The notes under the pieces: model-generated
The model's database searches: none
Seen by the model: only the letters and a program-made list of their open reading frames with translations
What the model was told of the DNA's origin: nothing
Program-made: the position numbers and the translations under genes
Assembly: GCA_019671135.1 (NCBI GenBank)
Contig: JAHRHY010000019.1
Span: 744,001-808,000 of the forward strand
Direction of reading: 5' to 3'
DNA length: 64,000 nt
Source of the DNA: Linnemannia hyalina
Lineage: Eukaryota; Mortierellomycota; Mortierellomycetes; Mortierellales; Mortierellaceae
In this document: positions 47,501 to 58,546 of the stretch, in pieces
Numbering within the stretch: the first letter of the stretch is position 1
How the letters are laid out: each line of letters begins with the position of its first letter

Positions 47501-50214
47501 TATAACATTTGCTCAGACGATTACTCTGGTTCTGGTTCTGTCCACCTCTGTTAGTTGTGTTGCAGTCTGTGGTTGCAGTGGTGGTGTTCATTTGGTATTC
47601 CTTTTTTGTTTATGCTCTTTGACCTCTCTCCTTCTCTCTCACACTTTTGTCCAATGAGCAGCTCCATTCATGAAAAAGATGAAAATATGTCCTTCCGTTC
47701 GTCCATTTGTCCACCTGCTCACCCTAACCATCGAACTCTTTTCAGAGGTGCTCGCTTTGTTTGTTTTCTGTGGGTACACTAGAAAAACATTGCACGCCTC
47801 CTCTTGGTCAAAGCATCGTTCTTTCGGTTCATTTAACGAGCTTCTTTCAGAAACAAAAAAAGACGAGATGACCGAACGACCGATTTTGTTTCGTTGTGCG
47901 GCAAAATTTAAATGTATTCCTTGTTTGCGAGGGCGAGGGCATAGAGAACATAGAGGAGGAGGGAGAGAGCAACAAAACAGGGGGGGGGGGATCAGAATGG
48001 TCTGGAACTGGGCGAAAAAATCACGATGCTCGATTTGCCATGCGATCTGTCTTGCAGTCTGTTCGGCCATGTTGTAGTTTTGTTATCCTACCCCTCCAGT
48101 GTTTTCTTTTTCTTTCAAGGGTTGGTTGGTTGGTTGAAGATGTTCGATAGGCATTAACAAACAAATGGAGGGTGTTGATTTTTCAAGTTTGGCCCGAGTT
48201 GCATGCCATGTGTCCCCCCCCTCCCTGGTTTTTTTTTTGTATCTGTTGTTGTTTTGCTTTTTTTCGTTACCCATATCTTCCTATCTTTTTTATCTTCTTC
48301 GTTCTCGTTCACTTTATCGCTCTCTTGAGAAAATAATAAAAAAACGCAGTCTTCCGAGATACTCACTCTCACTAACGAGTATCACACTAGCTTGTAAACG
48401 AAAAATGACCAGTCCTGCCCGATGAACACTTAGTTTTGGGGCACAGAACGAGAAAGAGGGGGGTCTAACGTATGTCTCTCTACCCCAACCCTGCTACTCC
48501 CAATTCCTCGTCATCCAAACAGGATCCCCCTGCCTCGCCTCACTAGCAAAAATCTTTACCTTCACTCGTTCTCTCTCGCTCGGGTCAGGTCAGTCAAACA
48601 GGGAAGGCGAAAGGGCCAACGGGCGATGCAAAAATTTCTACCCTCCTAGCCAATGACAGGAAACCTGCACCGTAATGTATATCAATTAGCGACCAGAAAT
48701 GAAGACATACAAGAGAAAGAGATAGACTGGAGAAAGGAGAGGGGGGGAGGAACAGGGGCCCAGCCAATTGATAGCGTTTTCTGGCTATTAGGGTTGCTGG
48801 TTAGGTAAATGGATTAAGGATTTGGGAAATGAAAGGTGCGAGTGTCAAGGTGGAGGGAGGGAGGGGGAAGGGACACAGACCAAGATAGCGTCGATACCCG
48901 TATCCGATATAGGATTTTTTTTTGATGGGGTAATAAGATAGCATAGTATGCTTTTTTTTGGTGTGCCCGTTTAGGTGTATCAACAGAGGAATACTCTAAT
49001 TCGTTCAAACAACTATGACTTTGTTATACATAAGTGGTATCTGTATCCGAATACTTGTACCTTTCGATGAAGTATAATCTTGCCATCATTTACGCGAGTT
49101 CACGTACGAGCCGAAAAGTCCAAAGAAAATGTGGAGACCTTTGATTGCCAATTTGGAGTAGGGGTGTTTGATAGTGGAGGGGTGTGTTTGAGAGAGTACG
49201 CATTTGTGTATGTATGTAGATCATAGAGTGTGATGGCACCCTTGGTTTAAATTGCTGTATGGAGGGTGGGGTAAGGGATGGGGCAAGGGGTGGAAGGGTT
49301 TGCGTATGCGTGTTTGTGGAGAAGAATTTTTTTTGTGTGCATGAAGGATGAGCAATCATGGTGTGGGTCAAATGAGTGCGCGAAAGGGTTGAAAGAGCCA
49401 AAGCGATGAGAGGGGAACCAATGCGAGAGAAGCATCCATTGCATAATAATAATAAGTGGGATACATGTGTATGAGTTTATTTTGTGTGTGTGGATTGTGG
49501 AGCCAGAGGAGAAAGGCTTGAACGAATCGAGTGAAAACAAGAGTAGGTGGGTTAAGGCAGGGAGTAGGAGGTGGAGGTGGAGGTGGAGGTGGAGGTGGAG
49601 GTGGAGGAGTGACAAGGTAGCCTGGGCTGGTCTGACCGCCGTGTCTGTTCTCATCCATGGATGCATCTCCCTCCACATTTTCTTTGTGCGAAAGGACATG
49701 ATAAAGTACATACATGGGCCAATTTTGCCATCTTGCCACCAGCAAGGGGTTGTGTCGAATGCCTTTTCAGTACTTCCCTCCCTTTATTTTGTATACCCCT
49801 TTGGAAGTATTGAAGTATTGAGTTCTGATAGGCAATTCAATTGGGGGATTGGAGGAGGGGCAAAGCTGAGAGTGAACGCATTGTTTGAATTGGCTCCTTA
49901 TTCTTATTTTTCCCCTTTTTATTTATTCGCAGTAGCGCCATGTAACCTTGTTCGCTGTATAAAAAGAGGAGCATTGTCCATCGATTCTTTCTCCTTTTTT
50001 TATTCTTTCTCACCCACAGCCCCGCCACCTCTATCTCTCTCTGTCTCTTCTCCACCACAGAAGACAAACTTCTCTCCCCTCTCGCCTCTTTACTCTCACC
50101 TTTCTTCTCTTCATACCCCTCCCTTCTCCTTCTTGTACACTTCTTATCTTTCAACTCCATCTTTCTTCTCTTTGCGACTCTCACTCCCCTCATTCTCTGA
50201 TAAACATACACATA
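44522..50214. other. 5.7-kb gene-free region
   Basis: No recognisable protein on either strand. The sequence is rich in G runs, T runs and C/T-rich stretches (G tracts at 45130, 45717 and 47980; GGTGGA repeat at 49567-49608). The last ~250 bases are a C/T-rich leader before the methyltransferase ATG at 50215. It may contain untranslated exons, non-coding RNA or distal control DNA; the sequence alone does not show which. Confidence 0.5.
49567..49608 (+). repeat. GGTGGA hexanucleotide microsatellite
   Basis: About seven tandem copies of a G-rich hexamer. Regular runs of G on one strand could fold as a quadruplex. Confidence 0.8.
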
Positions 50215-53200
50215 ATGGGTGCCACTCACTCGTCCTCACGCGACTCGCACCACGGCTCCAGGTCCTCCTCGGGCTTCACCATCCACAAGGGACGCTCCTC
50301 CTACTCAAAAGAGCGCCTCCGCTCCCACAGCAACAACAGCATCCATACCCCTACTCACTCTTACAACAACCACCACCAACACAAGCAACCTCAGATGCAC
50401 TACCCCTCTGCCAACAACAGCGCAAGCACCCTCAACACCAGCCACTACCTCTCGCCCGCGTCCTCCTCTCACGCTCACAACAGCCACCCTCAATACCGCA
50501 ACCACCACAGTGCACCCATCCATAGCCCATCCTCCCATCGCCATGGCACTATCTCCCCACCCTCCAGCAACACCTCCAATAACTCCTCAACACTCCAAAA
50601 GGCCGTAACCCGGCGGAGAGCCTCAAGCCAGACAGTCGAGTCAAACATCTCGTCCAGCTACGGCTCCACTCTTGTTGCCTCCTCCCCCGATCGTCAACAG
50701 GCCTACCTTCCAAGGCACTCTGGCGAAGGGAAAGGTGCAGGAGGATTTGGGCAATCCCAGGACGATCTCGAGTTCCGATGGTACCATGGACGACGCTACC
50801 ACAACACTCCTAGCCACTATATGCTCCCCAATGACACCGAAGAAGTCGACAGGTAAAAGAAGCTCTCTTTTTCCTCTTACTGTTCGATCGGCCCGATCGT
50901 CCTTTTTTTTTTATTCCACAAGGCTTGCTACTGGCCTCACCTTTCCTTTGACATTCTTTGCCCCTTTTCACTACTTAACCAGATAAGAGAGGGGTTAGTC
51001 CTTTTTTTTTTTTTTCTTTTTCTTTGGGTTGTTGTACATTTGGATCGCGCAATGAAACGGATCGAATCTCGTTCCTTCCATCTTTCATCTTCGGTCATTT
51101 CCTTCGCCACCAGTCAGAAGTGGGATGTTGCCACTATTCGAGACCCGCACTCTTCCGACCCATTCAGGGCGAAAAGGAGGGATTGAAAGAAAGAGAGGTA
51201 GTGACAATGGGGTGGGGGATCGGCAATCTCCACTTCTTAATGTTGTAGTTGGCTCTCTCTCTTATCATCATCATCATCATCCCACTCACCCCCTTTCCCT
51301 CGCAAACCAAATGCACGGCTTGCAAAAAAGAAAATTGATTCCGCTCTTGTCTACGTGTGGTCCGATATCGTTTCTCTTCATTTGTCTCTTCTTTTTCGTG
51401 CTTGCTCAGTTGTGTCACATAACCTTCCCTACTTCTTCATCATCCAACAACAACAACCATCTTTCCGGTCTGCTCATTTGGAGTTGGCTTGCACATACCT
51501 GAATGCGGGAAGAATGGAGCGCTTAGCAAGAGCAGCGAGCTTGCTAAAAACACAAATACAGTTTAATACAACAGACTGGCGGCGATGGGGCACTTCCATC
51601 AAGAATGGATGTTGAGCAGTTGCGTAGGAGAGGGGAGCTGAAGTGTGAGAGCCCTTGAGTGGTGGATAAGATGGTTTCGAGCTCTTCACCCTCTTTTTTT
51701 TCTTTTTCGTTTTCTGTTTGGAGTGGCGTATGTACGTGTCGGTCATAATACGGGCATTCGTTGTTGGGTGTCTCGGACACTTGGCAGAGTGTCAGTACAT
51801 GCAGCGACTACATGCCCTTGCATTTCAATCCCCTTGCCATCTTTGTTTACAATGATCGGGTGGGGTGGTTGATGCGCGGTTGTCTACGGAGACAGACGGG
51901 TCATCATGACATACAGTAGCCTTCTCTCTCCTCTCCCGCTTTTCCAATTAGCCCTTGTTCCCTCGGAATAGCTCTTTATACAATGACTAACTTGTTTATC
52001 TCTCTCCCTCTATCTCTCTCCCAACCCCATATTATATTTTATCAAATAGGTTGCATTTGCAGCACTACATCTACAAGATGATTCTTGGCAACAAGAATAT
52101 CCATGTGCCCATTCCCAAGGAGTGCGGTCGGGTTATCGATCTTGGCTGCGGCCCCGCCACTTGGACCATGGTACGTGTGCTTTTTCTTCATTCATGCAAT
52201 GAACCCCTTTCACAGCCCATTCTGTTCGACCTTTACTTCTTGTTTACCCGCATTATATTTTTCGCTCGGTGTGCCTTTTTTTGCTGAAGAGTCCACGGGG
52301 TGCGATGCATGTCGCTTGACATGCTTGAACAAAGAGTAGTGTGGTTTTTTATTCTCTCTTTTTCGCGGCAACGTGCGCACACATCCATTGCATCGGATAA
52401 CCATCCGATCGGTTTATAATCTCAATTGTACACCTCTGCAAATAAGCGCTTGGGAAAGGGAGGAAAAGAGGTAGGAGGGTGTGTGGAGGTGGTGTGTGCA
52501 CCAAGCAAACAAGTGGCGGGTTGACCTCCTTTGATTGTTTGATTTGCCAGACCATCCCAAGCCCCAATCCCCATTCAACATCGTAATACCCCCTATCCCT
52601 ACGATCACGCTTTCATGTGCTCATCGTGACCCTGCATGCAAGGGGCAATGCAATGGGCAGGGGTGTCCGTGTTTGTTTATTTTTTTCTTGCTTTATTTTG
52701 TTGCTTTTTTCTGAGCGGGCACCCCTACCTTGCGTATGAAAGAATGGGCGCACAACCAGTCCATTTTCATATACGCTGTTTCTGTACTGAAGCCAAGAGA
52801 TTGGCTCTGTGGGCTGAAGTGCAGCGCCCCAGAGAATAGTATTGAATAAGGTACCGCTTTGGCTTGCGAGGAAGGAGAGTCAGATGGGAAGGAGGATGGG
52901 GCAAGACACAAAGTGAAAGGTTTTTGTTTACACAAGTAACTTTACTTCTTCCTCTGCTTCTCTTGTGAGTGACCTCATTGTGCCGCTCTCATCCATCTCC
53001 AATATCGATCCATATTCATGCAGCGGATAGCCCCGCGGGGATGGGATTTTTTCTCTTCGTTGTTCAGCGAGCGTAGGCTGGGACCCCCATGCTCATATTT
53101 TTTTGCCTGTCACATGGTTTCCTAACATTCCTTTCTCCCTCACGCAACTCTTCTTTTCAATAGGACATGGCAACAGACTTGACATCGGTCAACTTTGTCG

Positions 53201-53808
53201 GGGTCGACATTTCACCCATCTACCCAGCTGCCATCCACCCCCGAAACTGCGCCTTCTTCCGTGAATGCATCGTCTCGGGTCTCACCCAACCCGACGCCTC
53301 CTTTGACGTCGCTTACCAACGTAACGTCGCCCCCGGGTTCACATTTGAACACTGGACCAAGTCAATTGCAGAGGCTTATAGGATCCTCAAGCCTGGTGGA
53401 TATTTTGAGAGTGTGGAGACGGATGTGATGGTTCATGATGCGGGTCCGATGACGACTGCGTGTTTTGAGCATATGACCATGTCCATGGCCTCCCGGGGTG
53501 TCGATCCTTCTGTTGTCCGGTCGTTGGATAAGCTGATGATCGGCGCGGGCTTTGTGGATGTGAGGGTCGTCGAGTACCGTGTCCCCCTTGGCGAGCACGG
53601 TGGAAAGTTGGGTCATTTGTGGAAACAGAACATGACGGCGATTATGGAGACTGTGAAGCCCCATTTGGCGAAAGCTGGGAGGATAGGAGATACGCAGGTC
53701 GGGGAGATGATTCGGGAGATGGGTAGGGAGACGAGAGGTGTGGATGTGGAGGGCGGGTGGAAGGCTTTCCAGACGGTTTATGTCACCTATGGACGGAAGC
53801 CTTTGTAA
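50215..53808 (+). CDS. SAM-dependent methyltransferase with possible N-myristoylation
   Basis: Three exons (50215-50852, 52050-52170, 53164-53808) encode 467 residues. The start reads 'MGATHSSS', which fits the N-myristoylation pattern (Gly2, Ser6), suggesting membrane attachment. Residues 1-190 are His/Ser/Asn-rich and probably disordered. Then comes a class I methyltransferase resembling LaeA-type and other fungal enzymes: 'YHGRRYHNTPSHYMLPNDTEEVDRL' region, motif I 'VIDLGCGPATWTM' (about 240-252), 'FVGVDISPIYP', 'FDVAYQRNVAPGF' and 'ILKPGGYFESVE'. The substrate cannot be read from the sequence. Introns 1 and 2 are 1197 and 993 bases, much longer than others in the window; their splice sites are canonical and phases agree. 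Confidence 0.85.
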
Positions 53809-54026
53809 TTTTAATGATCTATTTTCATGTTCTATACCTTTTTCTTTTTTCATGTTAACAACAAACAACTACTACTACAGTCAGTGCGACGACAAAAAAG
53901 TAATAAACCCCCTTGTACAGTATCAAATCAAGAACTTGTCCCTTTGTTTTTTTTTGCTTTGTGATGCATCGTGTCGCACACTGATGCTATCGAGTAGAAA
54001 GTTTCTTATTGCGTATCTAGCTAGCT

Positions 54027-56782
54027 TTAGTAGCAAGGAGAACCGACTTGAACGACGAGCCCTTGTCGATCAACAGTCGCACTCCAACCCCACATGGAAT
54101 CCCCATCCACCACCTCCTCCTCTTCCCCTTTCCTATCCAGCGCCATAGCCTCCCTAACCTCCCTTACAACATGATCCTTCTCCAGCCCAGGCTTAAGAAT
54201 CGCCGCTAGAAACCCTCCCCCACCTGCGCCGGCGAGGGAGAAGCCTTCGAGGTACGGAGAGAGGTAGGAGAGGAGGTGGGCGATGATGGGTGGGTGGGAG
54301 AGGGTAGTTTCTGAGAGATAGCGCTTGTCGGCAAAGTAACGGGTGAGTACTGTTCCCATTGTCTTCAAGTCGCCTATTGTTATGATACCATTAGTGTGAG
54401 TGGATATGAAACGCATCTTTTTTTTTTTTTTTTTTTTTTTCCATAAACCACAGAATAAAAAATTACCTTGACGGAGAGCATCCTCGCATTGGGTGGCATC
54501 AGCCACCAAGCGATGCATAGTATCAACTACATCTGGTTCCTGGCCGGCCCAGTTCATGAGGACGGTTTGGAGGAGGTTCTTGGCAAGACGCGTCTTGCCG
54601 GTGTAGATGAGGAGTAGGCGTGAGTTGAAGGTTGTGATGAATTCCTCTGGAACCTCGATCGTGTTTGTCTTCAGCTATTGGGGGGGGGGGAGGAGAAATA
54701 ATTTCGAGGCAGAAACAAGTAGAGTTAGTGATGGGGGAGAGATAATGTAAACGGTTTGAAGGGTGATGGGGCGAATGCAGAAAGAGGGTGATGGTACCTG
54801 AATGGGGAGGTCGAGTTCACAGGTCGACACTTTGAATCCGGGCATGATCCCTCCTACTTGGTCCTGCCAACCACCGCCTGTACGCACACACACGCATATG
54901 AAAAATGTCAGACGAAAATGAAAGGTGCATTGTCCCTCAGGATCAATAGTCGAGACAGACTGCGACGAGCATCTCAGTAACAGACGAAGGGGAAAAGCAA
55001 CCTACCAATGTTCATCATTTGTTCGACATCGAGGGTCTCATAAAAGAGATCATCGTTCGTGTAGGGGGTTCCCATTAGGGTCTTCAGAACAGCCAGAATC
55101 GCTGCAATCAAAATACTGCTCGTTCCCATGCCTAACAAAAGGGGGTATGAAATAGACATCAATCAAGGTTAGCTATTAGATCGTGGTCTCAGAACATGGT
55201 ACCGGATGGCGTCAGCGCTCAAACACACAGACACACGCACAGAGCGTGCGAAAATTAGTTCATACCGGACCCAACGGGCAAGGAGGAACGAATTTCGAGA
55301 TCAAGACCACCACCCGAATGTTTCAATGCCTCGGCCATGGTCTTATGGTCCCCATCATGGCGCATGGCAGTGATTCCGAGGATCCCCGACTCGACGAGAC
55401 AGGCTTTCAGGAGTGCGCCGGGGACCAAAGGGTCTGCATGATCGCGGATTTGTTCGATTGAGTGGAAGTGCTGTGAAGGGATGTTTGGGTCATACGACAG
55501 CGATAGTATCAGGCTAGCGTGTTGGAAGGTATGTTGAGGAAGGAAGAGAATTGAATGAATGAATAAAGATTAGCGATTGTGAACAAAAACACCAACCCAA
55601 TCCAATGTTGCTCGCTCCCATACATAGATTGCTGTTGTTGAGTTTCAAATCGGCGGTGAGATTAGAAAAATAAAAATCGATGGAGCAAGGGAAGAGGCGG
55701 AGAGGAAATGAAAATCGATACATCAGGCTACATGACACCAAGGAAAAAGCTCTTTTCAATTGCATATTCCCTTGCATATCCAATTTCTTTTTTGGTTTAG
55801 TATTTCCTGTATGTGTCCTGTGTGTCCTGCGTGAGTGAAGGAGTGTGAGAAGGTGTGCGTGTTCTTTCCCACACGCGCGGAGTGTGTTTCAACCAACATC
55901 AATAACAACAACCTTACGCTTCTGTTCGACGAGCTTTGACCGTGTACGGCGCCTGTTATGGATATCCGCGGACACAAGGAAAAAAAAAACAATTGTGAGA
56001 ATGAGGTAAGATGATGAAGAGAGGGCGTTGAGTGTGTGGGTGCTAGGAGCTACAACTGTGTCTCAATTTTCATTTTTCTCAGTGAGCCACATCCTTTCAG
56101 GACACTCCTCGTTAGTTCTGCCTTAACTTCCCCCGCAAAGCCCAGACCAATACCGCGGTCTTTAGGACTTTGCCATAGGAGTCGGAATCAATCTCAATCG
56201 CTGCTGTTTTGGTTATTCTATCGGTCGGACCCAAATGCCGAATGCGCGCATTCCTCAAAACACTCTATAGACAATTGCTGCGATTTTCGCTAGTCGAGTC
56301 TGTTGTCACTTACGCGATTGTTCACTTGGACGGCTACGTTGACAACCTTCCCTCCATGCTCATGTCTATTCACACAGAAATAAAGGAAAGTCGAAAATTC
56401 TTATGTCGTTCAGGATTTCCGAGGTTTTGCTTGTGCATACGCAATACCAAAAGGGGTAGAGAACACCATGGACGGTGGTTGTGTTATCTCTCTCAATCGT
56501 CCTCTGTGTCTCCGAGATTGATGTATTCCCCTGGAAGGCCTTTTTGTTCGTATCCAGGCTTTGTTATTGATAGATAAAGACAACTTACGTGATGGGGATA
56601 GTGTCAGTCCACCCGCCGGCGAGGTCAATTCTTGCAGGTGCGGACGCATAGACAAAAGTTCCGATTGGCAACTTGGATCCCATTGGTCGCGACTGATATA
56701 ATAATCCTCCTTCTTGTCGTCCAGTCGTTGTTGTTGGGGTGATTGTAGTCGCAGTGTCCCTGTCCTGTTCCGTATGCAGCAT
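54027..56782 (-). CDS. Fucokinase-type GHMP sugar kinase, stand-alone kinase domain
   Basis: Eight minus-strand exons (56782-56589, 56365-56314, 55952-55918, 55513-55266, 55131-55006, 54877-54798, 54674-54467, 54373-54027) join in phase to 429 residues. Motifs match the kinase half of L-fucokinase: '[14 protein letters not shown]' (about 49-62), '[14 protein letters not shown]', '[12 protein letters not shown]', ATP loop '[13 protein letters not shown]' (about 168-180), '[10 protein letters not shown]' and 'LAGAGGGGF' (about 361-369). The enzyme would make a sugar 1-phosphate such as L-fucose 1-phosphate in the salvage route to GDP-fucose. Animal and plant fucokinases are larger and carry an extra N-terminal domain, which is absent here. 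A heptose or other sugar kinase is an alternative. The N-terminus is a Thr-rich low-complexity stretch. Convergent with the methyltransferase, 218 bases apart. Confidence 0.82.
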
Positions 56783-58546
56783 TTTTTTTTTTGGTGCTGG
56801 TTTGGAGGAGTGATGAATGAGCGAGGTGATGAGGAAGAGTGGGATGGAGAAGAGATGTTGATTTGCTGTTTGAAAAGAAAAGTGAGGAGGAAAAGGAAAG
56901 ACGAGGGGGGAAAGAAGCAGTTGATAGGTTCCTCGTTGATTTTTTATGTGCGTCTTTTATTCCGGTTTTTCTTCTTCTTTTTCATCAGGCTAGGGATCCC
57001 GCCTCAAGCTCTTTGCCCTCGTCCCTTCGTTGCTCCGCAAGGGTAAACAATTGGTTGTGTAAACGAGAAGACTACGAGAAGAACGGTAAAGAGGTTAGAG
57101 AGGCACATTGAGAATTGTGCTGGCTGGCTGGCTGTTGTTGGCCTTGGTTGACACAGCCTTTGGTCAACCAGAGGGCTTTTAGCTTGACCATTCTTGGCAG
57201 GAGACTTTGTGGCGAGAGAAGTGGCGCGTTTCTGTTCAGTCGCCAAGTTACCAGGCCTCATCAGCTATGCAAGGATAGAGTTCAATTGCTCCTGCCGCTG
57301 GCCTAGATAGTAGTAGCTACAGAGACTTCAGATGGAGACCGTGGTGTCCTATCCACTGGGGCGAGAGAGTGATGTAATGAGACAAGGCAAAAAAAGGAGC
57401 AGACTGAGCAAGAGAATAAACAAAAAGGGAGAAGACGGCGCCAAGGCGATTAGGCAGTTCGTATTAGAGAGATCGACCCACGAGACACGAGGGGTATGAT
57501 GATGAGTGTGTTCAACCTTCAAAGACCCCTCTTCTAGACTCTTTTCTGAGAAGGAAGAATTGTTTACGTGACAGAGGGCAATGATTGGATGCAGAAGTGG
57601 CGACATTTGGGCAAATGTTCATTGCGGTATTGTGTACGTGGAAAAGTACTGCCGCACCATAAGACAACCAAGGGTTCCTGAACACTGTGATCCCTCCTTT
57701 CTCTCCTTTCTTTCTTTTCTCCCCAATTGTCTGCATCGGCAAGCAAGGATCCTCCTATTCACTAGTTTGTTGTAGTGGTTGCTCTGTCTCAACCATCAAC
57801 ATCCTCTCCTTCTTTTCCCCTGCTACACCTCTTTCCCATCCTCCTCCTCTTTGACATTCAGATCCAAGAGAGAGCGAGCGACCTGCCTTTATTCACACTT
57901 ACACACAGCCCGCTCTTTTTTTTATTTCTTACAACCCATCCCCTCTTTGACTAGCCCTAACCGACAGGCACCTAGTTGAAACCCTTTTTTCTTGACACCT
58001 TTTCTACTCTTCAACCTTTTTTCTTTTATTCTTTTTTATTAACAATGGCATACTTCTACTTGACCTCGGGTGGCCACGTCGGCCGCGAAGTGGATTGAGT
58101 ATACGCGGGATATCAGCTTTTTTACACACCATACGAACCTGAACACCATCACCCCCGCATAAACAAACAAGTACTCCTCTCCTTTTCCTTCCCAACACCC
58201 TCCTCCCCCTTTACAACAACAAGCAACAAAGCACCTTTGAAAACACAAAAAAAAACATCCTCCACAACCAATATCCCACTCCACCCAACCCGATCACATA
58301 CAATACCAACAACCAACCAACCTAGCCAACCTATTTCCTGCCCTCTATTTCTACCTTATCCAAACCCTTTTGTCACACTCCTCCTCTACCCGGAACCTTA
58401 ACCACCATCTTCCTCTTCCTCGCTCTCTATCTCCATTTGGCTGACTGCACCTCCATTTGGTCACGTTTCTTTTTTTTTCTTTTCGATCGTCATTCACCCT
58501 TCGGTTTAATTATCCTATCACTATCAACACTATTACTATCAGCAAC
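56783..58546. promoter_or_regulatory. Divergent upstream region of the GHMP kinase and GATA genes
   Basis: About 1.8 kb between two divergent start codons. The half next to the GATA gene (57770-58546) is C/T- and A/C-rich, like a long transcript leader, and contains a short upstream frame at 58045-58098. No other coding sequence recognised. Confidence 0.5.
58045..58098 (+). promoter_or_regulatory. Upstream open reading frame in the GATA-factor leader
   Basis: ATG in a favourable context (aacaATGG) encodes 17 residues and stops 448 bases before the main start codon. If transcribed in the leader it would be expected to reduce or condition translation of the GATA factor. Confidence 0.4.

Noticed and set aside
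49467..50525. Long plus-strand frame of about 350 codons overlapping the methyltransferase start
   Set aside because: It runs through the GGTGGA repeat and C/T-rich leader in a different frame from the real gene and encodes only low-complexity peptide.
55514..55783. Minus-strand frame inside the GHMP kinase locus considered as an extra exon
   Set aside because: The residues do not match the kinase family, and splicing 55918 directly to 55513 restores phase and the conserved sequence.
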